Source: Areca catechu
Taxonomy: Eukaryota > Streptophyta > Magnoliopsida > Arecales > Arecaceae
DNA length: 64,000 nt
Assembly: GCA_021397845.1 (NCBI GenBank)
Contig: CM038045.1
Span: forward strand, 123,238,496 to 123,302,495
Reading direction: 5' to 3'
Within the stretch, counting starts at the first letter, position 1; every line of letters begins with the position of its first letter. Of this stretch, positions 21,320 to 32,377 are shown one piece after another. A program made the position numbers and the translations under genes. Under the pieces are notes generated by a model. It made no database searches, had not been told where the DNA came from, and saw only the letters and a list, made by a program, of their open reading frames with translations.

Positions 21320-23654
21320 TAGCATGGTAGGGTGCATGAAAATAAACAAAACAGAGAAGTGAACATAATAAGCATTCTAGACTTCTAGTTTTCATATTAT
21401 ATCATTTCCCCAAAAAGTGTACTAGTTGTACCAGTAGCTGATACGAAACTCCTTATTTTGTGTTTATCTGCCTTCATTTTAGACTCATTTCTTCTCAACT
21501 GACAATTATTGGCCCTTCTAAATCTTCTCTCTGAATACACTGCCTGGTAAAAAATTTGGGTCACCCAAAATTCTTGACAGTTACGTAGATCCCTTTACTG
21601 GATTTCTACATAAAAGAAAACTTGATTCATTAATAGTATTGTAAATCATGAGATCCACTAAACAAATAGTTAGTTTTCCTGCTGTTCCCTTGGATTTCTG
21701 AAGTTTGTAATTTGATAATCATTTACAAAAACTAGAAATTGTTGCTGTTGTGTACTGAACATCGGTTATCTATGATTCTTTTTCCAAGAGAGGTTCAGTA
21801 CAAATCTAATTCATATGCTAAACCCTTCAACTAATTATCATAAAGCTACAAGATGATGATCCCTAGGGTGCATAGGAGTTTGATGGCCCAAGAAATCTAC
21901 AAATATTCCCTTTTCTCTCAAGAGAATCCTTGTTATGCTTCTCTTCTGAATGCTACAAATATCTTTTAAACTGAAAATCCACATATTTGTAATTTTGTAC
22001 CTTACATGACATGGATGTGGATGAGTATATTAACTATTTGTTCCTTTCCTTTTCTAATTAATTGTTGTATGTTCCTGAGTTTGTACATTTATCATGGTTC
22101 TAACCGATGACATATTGCCATTACCGGTAGCTTTTTGTGTTCTTTTGAATCTAAAATATAAATGTGACATTTAGTGAGAGATCAAGATAAACGGAAATAG
22201 AAGATATTCCTTGATCTTTTGTGCAAATTAGTGAATATATTGCAAGCATATCTTCTTCTTTGTACCTTTATAGATGGTGAATCTATTTATTTGTGAAATT
22301 GACATGTTGTGTATGATGCCCCTGTAAGGATCTCATCCTTTTACTGTTTACCTGGGTTGTTGATTCTCATTCACCTAGATGATTTGTGGCTTTTCTTTTG
22401 TTCTCTATGCATGAATAAAATTTTTTCTTGCCCGACTAGAAGGAGACATTTTATGGAAATAGTTCTCCATTTTGATCCAACAAAGTTTGTTGTCTAGAGA
22501 AGCTTGAGGAAAGAAAATTTGGCATTTCCCTGGGAACTTATCAAAGAGAGTAGCTCTTGTGGTCCAGATATTACCTTGAAAGCATTTATCAACATTTCAT
22601 TTCATTTTGAACATTGATAAGGTATTGATGGTACTAATTTCTTAATATTTACCATATGTTATGAAAAGGATCTATTTTATATGCATTAGGCCAACCTTAT
22701 TATCATTTTGCAGGATTAGATGTTTCTCACCCTGAACATGTAACTGGACCACCATGTTTTTATTCCTTGTTTAATTATTAATTCTTAATCATGCACTGGG
22801 AAATGCTTGAATTTTTTATTATTAATGGTCTATATTTACACAATTTCTTAATTTATGTATGTGTGATATGTGCTGACTAAACTTGTCCAATCAGCTTAAA
22901 TAAGATGTTTATTGGGGCCAGAGATGCAAAAAGTATACCTTAGGTTCTTTTTTTCTTGTTATAGTGGGAATATATGCTTGTACATGGGACTGGTTTTAAT
23001 TAGTTATTATAATTATCGGTTCTTTTTACAGGTTATATGTCTGGATGTTTGATCTTTCTAATGTCTATATTTGGTTATTTTCCTTGTTTGTAATGTAGTT
23101 TTCAGCCTCTTTCTACAAGGAAAAGAAAAAAAAACAAGTTATTGCAATTCTTGGACCAGGGTCTAACAAGTTATAGCAAGATGATTGTTCTATTTATGTC
23201 AGCTAACAAGGTAAGAAGAAACAAAGAAAAAAATGGAAAAGGAAAGGATAAAGTGGGAGGGTGGGTGGGTTGTGAGAGAGACAGGGACCTTGATTGCTTT
23301 TGCATGTCAGATTTGCAAGGATGGGGCTATCATAGTTGCAGGCAATTCATTATTGATGATGCTGTGCATACATTTCAATTTTGTTTTCTATGTTCTAGAT
23401 ATCATATTGATTTGCCCTCATGTTCTTTATAGTTTGCATGAATCCATCCTTTAATGTAGCAATGCCTTTTATTTTAGCATTACATGTCTTTCTTTTTCTT
23501 CTATAGTTTATGTATGTTCTTTTCTCCAATTAAAGATAAATAAATAAAGGGTGCTGTTATCTTATCCTTTGTATAGTTTTTGTTTTTCTTTTCCTCTCTT
23601 TCTCATAATAAGAAGTACATAAATAATGTAATGCAAAGAATATCATGAGCTAGT
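21320..23654. other. unassigned sequence
   Basis: Moderately AT-rich. No open frame here has motifs I recognise, and I see no terminal repeats. Possibly intronic or intergenic host DNA. A G-rich run (GTGGGAGGGTGGGTGGG) near 23255 is the only compositional oddity. Confidence 0.4.
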
Positions 23655-24225
23655 TGTTGGACCAGTGGCACCTCAACGCCCCCCTCATGAAGAAACGTCC
23701 GCGCAACCCACAGAAGAAAAGACAAAAACGTGTGAGACCTAGCAGAAGGAAATCCATGCGCGCGACGCGCACTACGCGATTCTGGCATAATTTATACGGA
23801 TTTCAATGCGATTGATGGCCACGAGCAGCGTTGCAATCAAACTACGATTGGGAGAGCTACAGGACTCTGATTTGGATTTTGTTTGGACTGTTGGACTCCT
23901 AGTGAGATGCTCTGCGCAGTGGAGCTTATAAATTTATAAGCAGAGACAGACAGAGAGAAAATGATGAAAAAGTGGTGAGAGGTCTCTTGTAGAGGACTGT
24001 TGAGAGCTTGAGAGAAGGATTTGGGGTTTCCTGTTGAGAGATATTTGTACGGGATTGAGAGAGAGTTCAATCTATAAGTTTATTTTTTATAGTGAAACCT
24101 TTTGTATGTCCAAAAAATTGTATTTATCTTTTCTTCTTTCTCTTGTGGTATTGACATCGATAATCGACGATCCCAATCCGCTTCCACAATAACCAGTATC
24201 AGAGCGAGTTGATGTGATCCCAACA
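23655..24225 (+). repeat. 5' LTR of short copia element
   Basis: 571 bp, TGTTGGACCA...ATCCCAACA. It contains GGAGCTTATAAATTTATAAG near 23921-23940 as a TATA region and a polyadenylation-like TTTGTATGTC area near 24100. It is followed after two bases by the tRNA-Met primer site. Confidence 0.9.
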
Positions 24226-24227
24226 AC

Positions 24228-24240
24228 TGGTATCAGAGCC
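24228..24240 (+). other. primer binding site (initiator tRNA-Met)
   Basis: TGGTATCAGAGCC is an exact match to the expected complement of the plant initiator tRNA-Met 3' end, two bases after the LTR. Confidence 0.93.
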
Positions 24241-24273
24241 AAGGTTGTCCATGGTTGATTGAGATTGAAGAAG

Positions 24274-25662
24274 ATGGAGAAGACAAGTGCAATTAAAGTG
24301 GAAATCAGCAGGTTCGATGGGAAGGGCAACTTCTCCCTCTGGCAAGCGAGGGTGAAAGACGTGCTTATCTATCAAGGGTTGATTGATGCTCTCATATGCG
24401 AGGAGAGATCAGATATCATAGAGCAGCAGACCTGGAAATGGCTTCAGATATAGGCGATAAGCACAATCTGCTTGTACTTGGCGGATGATGTGGTGATCCA
24501 TGTATTAAATGAATCTTCCCCGATGGCATTATGGGAGAAGCTGGAGGAGCTCTACATGGCGAAGTCCCTCACCAACACCTGTTCCTTTGAAAATAGTTCT
24601 ATCAATTATGGATGGCCGAGGGACAGTGTACAGGAGCACCTGAGTAATTTCTAGAGGATCCTCACCAATCTCCTCAGTGTCGGTGAAAAAGTTGAGGAGA
24701 AGACCCGGGCACTTGTATTGCTATCATCCCTACTACCGTCCTTCGATTCCTTGGTGACTGCTCTTCTAGTGGGAAAGAGCACCATCAAGATGGAGGAGGT
24801 GACATCGGCGCTACTTCAAAATGAGGTTCTCAAGAGGGAGAACCAAGCTTCGAGTTTAGGTGGAAACTCAGCATTGGCAGTTTCTAGAGGTGTAGGCGAC
24901 CGAAGGTAGAGTGACAAAGGATCATGAGGAGGACGGTCCAAGTCAAAGGATGCCAGCAAGATCAGGTGTTTTCGGTGCGATGAGTTGGGGCATCGTGTCA
25001 GAGATTGCCCGCAGCTCAGGGATTGGACAAGAACTATTACGATGGTGGTCGATAGTGGCGATGATGGATACATCAGCAATATATTCTCGGTATCCAATGA
25101 GGTATCCCCTTCTTTCCAATGGGTTTTGGATTCTGTCTATCCATACCATGTTTGTTGTAGGGAGGAGCTGTTTGACTCTCTAGATAATAGAGAGGGTTCT
25201 GTTCACATAGCAGATGGATCGAGCCATGCGATCGCGGGCATCGGGACAGTTTACTTGAAGGCACATGATGGAATAGTGAAGAAACTAGGTGAGATCCGAT
25301 GCATATCCAGTTTTAGCAAGAATCTAATTTTTCTCAGCAAATTGGACTCAAGCAACTACATGTGGAGAGCTGGTGATGGAGTCCTAAAGGTCTTGCATGG
25401 CAATAGGATTGTTCTGCAAAGAAAAAAGTATGGGGGTCACTATCTCTTTACAGGGAGTCTAGTGCGAGGTGGAGTCCCTGGTGCAGACAGGAGTCCAGTG
25501 CGAGGTGGAGCTCCGATAGCAGGTGGATCGGGTACAAGATACGAGACTCGGAAGGATAACAGGCGACATCGCAAAGTGAAGTTCCTATTGCCGCAGGAGA
25601 CTTTCCTGATCAGGTCTAAGGTCGAGGTGAGCACAGCACATGATAGAGATGGGATTAAGTAG
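24274..25662 (+). pseudogene. copia gag and protease remnant
   Basis: ATG at 24274. Gag starts MEKTSAIKVEISRFDGKGNF and continues with the UBN2-like ALWEKLEELYMAKSLTN segment. TAG stops occur near 24451, 24652 and 24907. A CCHC knuckle CFRCDELGHRVRDC lies near 24967-25008. The protease has WVLDSVYPYHVC, where the catalytic DSG has become DSV, then GIGTVYLK and a GAG-pre-integrase-like segment to about 25450. The last 70 residues (RGGVPGADRSPVRGG repeated, then a basic stretch) resemble no enzyme I know and mark the deletion junction joining gag-protease to the 3' end. Confidence 0.85.
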
Positions 25663-25784
25663 CCTAGCTCGACTCCCATGTTTGCCCATCCATGATCAGG
25701 TGATTGTCCCAGGGCATGGGGATGTTAGAATTCTTAGAAGCTCTCAAGTCAGGTGAAAGCAATACGTTGAGTCGAGGTGGAGGT

Positions 25785-26360
25785 TGTTGGACCAGTGGCG
25801 CCTCAACGCCCCCCTCGTGAAGAAATGTCCGCATGACCCACAGAAGAAAAGACAAAAATGCGTGGGACCCAGTAGAAGGAAAGCCATGCGCGTCGCGCGC
25901 ATGGCACGATTCTGGCATAATCTGCATAGATCTCAATGCGATTGACAGCCACGAGCAGCGTTGCAATCAAACTACAATTGGGAGAGCTACATGACTCCGA
26001 TTTGGACTTTGTTCGGACTGGTGGACTCCTAGTGAGATGCTCTATGTAGTGGAGACTACAAATTCATGGGCAGAGACAAACAGAGAGGGAAGGATAAAAA
26101 TGTTGTGAGAGATCTCTTGTAGAGGGTTGATTGAGAGCTTGAGAGAAGGATTTGGGATTTCTTATTGAGAGATACTTGTAGGGGGTTGAAAGAGAGTTCA
26201 ATCTGTAAGTTTATTTTTCATAGTGAAACCTTTTGCATGCCCAAAAAATTATATTTATTATCTTTTCTTCTTTCTCTTGTGGTATCGATATTAATAATCG
26301 ACAATCCTGTTCCGCTTCTGCAACAACCAGTATCAGAGCAAGTTGATGCCAATCCCAACA
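25785..26360 (+). repeat. 3' LTR of short copia element
   Basis: 576 bp, TGTTGGACCA...ATCCCAACA, clearly paired with 23655-24225. Differences include several C/T and G/A changes typical of aged methylated DNA. Confidence 0.9.
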
Positions 26361-26631
26361 ATAGAAAAGTTCTATTTTTCAGGAGGGAAAATTCTGCAGT
26401 GGCCGGTGAACAAGGACAAGCTAGACAGCACAACAGGTGCCTTAGAGACAAGTAGTCATGAGGAGATTTCACTTTGCATTTCAGCTTGACTTGGTTCTCA
26501 TCATTAAGTTAGTTGCATTAGTTTTTCTGCTCAACCCTGATGGATCAAGATAGAGACTTTTTCTTCTGATGCTTTTTGTCTCACTTGTGTATCTGTGAGC
26601 ACTACCCATAAATGCTGCTTGATTGAGAGTT
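26361..26631. other. short unique segment between two copia insertions
   Basis: Sequence between the short copia element and the Angela-like element. A 30-codon open stretch (QWPVNKDKLDSTTGALETSS) near 26400 could be an exon scrap, but I cannot assign it. It continues, after the large insertion, at 36041. Confidence 0.35.
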
Positions 26632-26636
26632 AACTC
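26632..26636. repeat. target site duplication AACTC (left)
   Basis: AACTC directly outside the element end at 26637, identical to 36036-36040. Confidence 0.92.
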
Positions 26637-28417
26637 TGAATGTGAAGCACTTCATGCAAGCAGGTCTGAAAAGATGCATTTTAAAATAATTTTAAAACAT
26701 GCATAGTGGAAAGCTTGGTAAATAGATCAAAATGATCTACCGATCTGCCTGTAACAGGATCTAGCATAATGATATAGCATGCAAGCAAAACATCAACAAA
26801 GAGAAACAAAGATACAAAGTACCATACCTTAATATCTCTGAAATTACTAAGAAGAAGGATGAGGGTGCTCGAGCCATACAAGTGTCTGGCCTTTATAGGT
26901 GATCCACACCAAGGCTCAACTCTGATCAACTCCCTCAAAGTGCTAGCTCTTCGGGATCCTTCGGGCCGATCTTCTTCTTCTGGGAAGACAAGGAGTGGCG
27001 GAACCCTTCCCAAGAAACACTCTTCCCAAGACCTAGCTTGAATGCTAGGTTTCTCACACCTAATCCCAAGTCCTCACTAAGCCCTTCTTCTTCCTCTCTT
27101 TTCTCTCAAAGAACCATTAGCAACCTCTACAATGACCTTCATTTATAGGGGCAGCCATGAGAGGGAGAAAGAGGAAGGAGTGATTGGGGGAGAGAGTCAA
27201 GGGCCATTCCAAATGGGTCCAAGCCAAAGATGGTAAGTATGACTATCATACCAAGAAAGCTTGGAGCTAAAAACGTCCAAAAACTTGGATTTTGAATTCA
27301 AAATTCGAAGTCAAACATTCCATAAATTCTTTCTAGAAATTTGCTCATCACAGCAAGTGTCGACACTTGCAAAATGCCAAGTATCGATACTTCCCTAAGT
27401 ATCGACACTTACAAAAATCCAAGTATCGACACTTGGAACATGGTCAATCATATTGACCTCCGGTGATGGCAAACGATTCACAATCATCGATCAGCCTTAA
27501 GATCAGCTAGAAACCATTATGGTGTGTGACCCCATAGGTTCGACACTAAGCTGGTAGCACTGAAACATTTCCAGTACCAGTTAAAGTCCTCATCTAGCAA
27601 TGATACCCGATGTCTGAATAGGTCGAAGATGCAGAGCACCTCACAAGAACCTCTGGCATATGCTTACCACATAATTCATCTCTTTGATCTCATAATGCTC
27701 AGGATGACCTAGGGTTCGACTGCCAATCCTAGTTTGGTCCATCCAGATCATGTCTCAACTTTACAAGTTTTGTGACTCCTCACAAAACTACCGTGGCTAA
27801 GGATTTGCTAAATTGAGACATAGTGAGTCATCACTCTAAACTATTTGGAGGGGTTAATTCTATCTTGATCCACCACCGCTCTACAAGTACTTGACTGCAC
27901 CTAGAAACCTTCCGTCATTAGATTAGAAATCCAAGTAGTTCGGCACCAAAGAACAGTGAGTTGCTTGCAAGCTACCATGGTGATCTTAGGTTTGAGGAAT
28001 ACATATACTCATATCCCTTCACGAACAACTCTTTGGCAGAAGAGAGCTCCGCAGATGGTCACGTTCAGTGAGATATCATACATTTCACTTGCATGTCCAC
28101 CAGTGTCTCCACACTCCTTAGTTAAGAGGACAACCAACAAATGTGACATACAATAACCTATACTTAATACATTGTCGTCCTATAACAATGAACTCTTGTA
28201 TTTGTGAACCAGTTTAAGAACTCCTTGACATATCCTCTCTATATCAAACAAAGTAGTTCTAAAGACTCCATCATATAAGAGTTCATTTCAGGAAAATGTA
28301 AATATGATGAACAGCCAAAAAAGAATAACTTTTATTCATTAAAAATTCATATACAAATATAAGGTAGCATAACCGTCTACAGCCTAGACGATTGGCTTTG
28401 GGACACAATTCCCAACA
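26637..28417 (-). repeat. 3' LTR of Angela-like element
   Basis: 1,781 bp; on the minus strand it starts TGTTGGGAATTGTG at 28417 and ends near ACATTCA at 26637. It aligns along its length with 34235-36035, with scattered substitutions and small indels. It contains four copies of the AAGTGTCGACACTT-type palindrome at 27356-27440, two of them mutated to GTATCGA forms. Confidence 0.9.
27354..27440. repeat. palindrome cluster in 3' LTR
   Basis: GCAAGTGTCGACACTTGC, AAGTATCGATACTT, AAGTATCGACACTT and AAGTATCGACACTT occur at 16-25 bp spacing. The aligned positions in the other LTR (34968-35050) keep more of the original GTGTCGACAC form. Confidence 0.88.
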
Positions 28418-28430
28418 ACTCCCACTTGGA
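28418..28430 (-). other. polypurine tract of Angela-like element
   Basis: Minus-strand TCCAAGTGGGAGT ends directly at the LTR start TGTTGGG (28417). It is the expected plus-strand DNA primer for reverse transcription. Confidence 0.8.
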
Positions 28431-28453
28431 CTAAAGTCAATAAGTACAAAATC

Positions 28454-29949
28454 TCATTCACATTTTTCGTTTATAACAGTCGAACTCTTGAACTCCGACG
28501 ACTTTAGTGAAGGGTCAGCCAGGTTCTTTCCATCGATCTTCTGAAGGTCAATGTCATCTCGTTCCACGATCTCTCGTACAAGATGATAGTGCCATAGAAT
28601 ATGCTTTGTACGGTGATGAGACTTCGGCTCTTTGGCTTGAGCAATGGCTCCAGTGCTGTCACAGTACATTAGAACAGGACCATCCAGGGAAGGTGCCACT
28701 CCCAGCTCGCCAAGGAGCTTCCGCAACCACACATCTTCCTTTGCTGTATCTGATGCTGCAATGTATTCTGCTTTGCAAACTGAGTCGCCATAGTAGACTG
28801 CTTAGAACTTTTCCGGTTGATAGCTCCTTCGTTCAGGGTAAAGATAAATCCTGACACACTCTTGCTATCATCCTTATTTGACTGAAAACTTGAGTTAGTA
28901 TACCCCACATGTTTCAAGTCAGATTCTCCATAAATTAGCCATTGGTCCTTAGTATTTCGTAAATACTTAAGGATGGTCTTTACCACTTTCCAATGAGCTT
29001 CACCTAGGTCAGACTGGTATCTGCTCACTATGCCTAATGAGTATGCCACGTTTGGTCTAGTACATGTCATGGCGTACATGATTGAATCCACTGTCAAAGC
29101 ATATGGGATTCTACTCATACGCTCTTTCTCTTCAGGAGTTGTCACACAATTCATTTTTGAGAGATCAATTTCAGTGCCTATCGGGAGATAGCCCTTCTTG
29201 GAATTTTTCATGCTGAACCGTTTCAACACGGTGTTGATGTACGTAGACTGGGACAGTCTTAGAAGCCTCTTAGATCTATCTCTATAGATCTTCATACCTA
29301 GTATGTAAGAGACTTTACCCAAGTCCTTTATAGAAAACTGAGATGATAACCAGACCTTTATTCCTTGTAGTGCTGGGATGTCATTCCTGATTAAGAGAAT
29401 GCTATCCACATACAGCACAATGAATACAATTACATAACCATTAGCCCATTTGTAAATGCAAGGTTCTTCTCCATTCTTAACAAAGCCATACGATTTGATA
29501 CACTTATCAAATTGCATGTTCCAACTCCTTGATGCTTGCTTCAGCCCATAGATGGATTTTTGAAGCCTGCACACCTTTGACTCGTCTGTGGATGTGAACC
29601 CTTCAGGTTGTATCATATACACATCCTCTTTTAGCTCACCATTCAGGAAAGCTGTTCGGACATTCATTTGTCAGATTTCATAGTCAAAGTGTGCTGCTAA
29701 AGCAAGTATAATCTGAATGGACTTGAGCATTGCCACATGAAAGAATGTCTCGTTATAGTCAATACCATAATGTTGACGATATCCTTTGGCAACCAGACGG
29801 ACTTTATAGGTCTCTACCTGCCCGTCTGCGCCCCTTTTCCTTTTGAAAATCTATTTGCACCTAATGGATTTTATCCCTTTAGATGGATCAACCAATGTCC
29901 ATACTTTGTTGATCTCCATGGACTCCATTTCGGATTTCATGGCTCATAG
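28454..29949 (-). pseudogene. copia reverse transcriptase and RNase H
   Basis: RT starts near 29945 (AMKSEMESMEINKVWTLVDP), includes RLVAKGYRQ and FLNGELKEDVYMIQPEGF, then the catalytic region as YVDSILLI, where the second Asp of YVDD is replaced by Ser, which would abolish activity. QKSIYGLKQASRSWN and the TRPNVAYSLG thumb-side segment follow. RNase H begins near 28925 (GYTNSSFQSNKDDSKSVSGF; first Asp of the usual GYxDADW lost) and ends with MYCDSTGAI and ILWHYHLVREIV at 28680-28550. A frameshift near 28740 splits RNase H and TAG stops occur at 29671 and 29841. Confidence 0.9.
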
Positions 29950-31268
29950 CCATTTCTCAGAGTCGGACCTTTGAATTGCATTCATATAAGTGATCAGATC
30001 CTCATTGTTCTCATCAAGTTCAATGGAATCATCGTTCCGGACCAAGAAACCATAGTATCTGTCCGGTCGACTTGGTACCCTACCGGATCTCCTTAATGGT
30101 TCATGTGTGGACTCTGGGTATGATCTAATCACAGCTGGTTCTATATGGTCCTTTAGTGTGTCGGTTCTTCTACTTGTTGAACTTTATTAAATTCAATCTT
30201 GGCGGCTACTGTCCCTTCACCAAGGAACTCCTTTTCCAAAAAGATAGCCCTAAGACTGACGAACAATTTTTGTTCCTCAGCAAAGTAGAAGTAATACCCC
30301 TTAGATTCTTTTGGATGCCCAACAAAGAGGCACCGGTAAGATCTAGGTCCAAGTTTGTCCGTTTCTAAACGTTTCACATAAGCCAGGCACCCCAGACCCG
30401 AAGGTGTGATAGTGTTGGCTTACGTCCAGTCCATATCTCATATGGTGTTTTGCTAACGAACTTACTTGGAGCCCTATTCAGAAGGTAACAAGCTGATTGT
30501 AGAGCATATTCCCAAAAGGATATCGGCAGAGAAGCAAAGCTCATCATGGACCGAACCATGTCCAACAGGGTTCGATTCCTCTTCTCAGACACTCCATTTA
30601 ATTGAGATGTCCCTGGAGGTGTTCATTGAGAGAGAATCCCATTCTCCTCGAGATATATCAGAAACTCACCCGAAAGGTATTCACTGCCTCGATCAGATTG
30701 AAGGGTTTTGATACACTTTCCAGTTTGTTTTTCTACTTTACTACGATACCATTTGAAATTTCAAACGATTCAGATTTGTCTCATTAAGAAGACATAACCA
30801 TACATCGAAAGGTCATCTGTAAATGTAACGAAATAAACATATCCATCCCTAGCATTAACATTCACAGGTCCGTATACATCAGTATGTACCAGACTCAAAA
30901 TCTCATTGGCTCATTCACTTTTTCCAGTAAAAGGTGACTTTGTCATTTTCCAAGAAGATAGGACTCACAGGTTGGAAGTGAACTATCTTCACTAAAATCG
31001 AGGAGACCTCGCTTTTCAACCTGTTTATCCTGTTCCTGTTTATATGACCTAGCCTACAATGCCACAGGTACACTTCGCTGACATTATCTATCCTAGAGCG
31101 TTTGCTAGACGTGTACATTACACTAACAGGTCGTGATCGTACATAAATGCCATCATGCATTTGTTTATTCAATACTACAGAACCATTCCAAATGATTTTG
31201 CAAATGTCATTCTTTATTGATAGTTCATAACCATAAATGGCCAATTGGCCTACAGAAATGATATTCAA
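29944..31268 (-). pseudogene. copia integrase
   Basis: From 31268: NIISVGQLAIYGYELS, then the zinc region YLWHCRLGHINRNRI (31070-31030). The catalytic core is spread over several frames, with SDRGSEYLSGEF near 30700 and the NGVSEKRNRTLLDMVRSMM glutamate motif at 30600-30540. It continues as RVWGAW, RSYRCLFVGHPKESKGYYFY (30330-30270) and the linker RSGRVPSRPDRYYGF (30090-30040). Frame changes occur about every 200-300 bp. The enzyme would have joined element cDNA to target DNA. Confidence 0.87.
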
Positions 31269-31277
31269 AATAAAAGA

Positions 31278-32377
31278 TTAATAAAAATGACATTCGTTCA
31301 AAATGACAGTACAGGACTCGAAAACAAGTTTGAGGACTCCCAATGCCAGGACTGGAACTTGGCTTCCATTTTTCACGTTCAAGAATCTCTCGTCGTCCTC
31401 GAATCTTCTACTAACTTGAAGTCCTTGCAAAGAATTACAAATGTGAATTGGACTTCCAGTATCCAATACCCAGTTAGTAGTATCGCAGATAGAAAAACTA
31501 CAAGGTGTTATCATATAAATACCTTGTCCAGGACCATCTTGCCGCTTTCTTTTCTTGGACATGTTCGGGTCAAGGGATGCAATGTAAATAGGACAGTTTC
31601 TCTTCCAGTGACCCTGCTTCTTGCAGAAGAACTCCGCATGGCTTTGATCAACCTTCACCCTCTTGGCCTGACTGGCTCCAGAAGCATTCAACACCTTTTT
31701 CCCTTTGTTTTTCTTTTTCCCTTTCTTAAAGGGACGACTCCCTCCCGAAGATCCTTCCACTAGATTCACCATCCCTTTGCTCAGTTGGTGGTCTTTCTCA
31801 TAAGTCTGCAGCAACCCCAACAAATCGTGGTAGTTAACTGCAGGCTTATTCATTCTATAATGATCGAGAAAATTTAGATAGGAAGAGGGGAGGGAATTCA
31901 GAATCGCATCCTTTCCAAGTTGTTCATGCAAGGGACATCCGAGTTTTCCCAGGCCCTCAATTATCTCGATCATGTACAATACATGATCAGTGATCGAGGC
32001 TCCATCATGCATCCGCGCGTTGTAGATAGTATAGGAGACCCTGTACCTCTCAACGTCGTCTGGTGTCCCGAAAGACTCCTTCAACTTTTGAAGGATTTCT
32101 TTCAGCTGGGCTTCCTTGAACTTGCGACTGAACTCGCCGTTCATCGCTGCCAACATTATGCATTGAACAATGGTCTTATTAGAGAGCCACTTATAATAAG
32201 TGTCTCTAATCGAACCCCGAGCATTGGGAGCAGGGGTTTCAGGTGCCGGATCTGATATACATACAAGATCCATTCATGCTCCAGGACAATCCTGAGCCTT
32301 TGATACTAGCTATCGAAGTTGGGTCCATTAAACTTCTCGTTGTCGAGAAGAGACCAGAGCTATAGGTTGGAAGACAT
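31278..32377 (-). pseudogene. copia gag and protease
   Basis: The original start is probably the ATG at 32375-32377 (MSSNL, then TAG); FNGPNF and YQRLRIVLEHE follow with a second TAG, then a one-base loss near 32275. The main open segment begins MDLVCISDPAPETP and includes the UBN2-like capsid (KFKEAQLKEILQKLKESFG, YRMNKPAVNYHDLLGLLQ), a Lys-rich stretch, a CCHC knuckle FFCKKQGHWKRNC whose first Cys is lost, and the protease motif NWVLDTGSPIHIC with intact DTG. Structural protein and protease of the particle. Confidence 0.88.

Larger units (their letters stand above)
23655..26360 (+). mobile_element. short non-autonomous Ty1/copia element with two LTRs
   Basis: LTR 23655-24225, primer site 24228-24240, gag and protease remnant, polypurine-like GTCGAGGTGGAGGT (25771-25784), LTR 25785-26360. 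The total is 2.7 kb with a 1.56-kb interior. Integrase, RT and RNase H are absent, so it would need enzymes from a relative. The two LTRs differ at roughly one base in ten, indicating an old insertion. Flanks (…GCTAGT and ATAGAA…) show no clear 5-bp duplication. Confidence 0.88.

Noticed and set aside
25440..25662. Functional new domain at the end of the short copia element's reading frame
   Set aside because: No recognisable motif; lies at a deletion junction in a frame already carrying three upstream stops. Kept only as a question in the findings.
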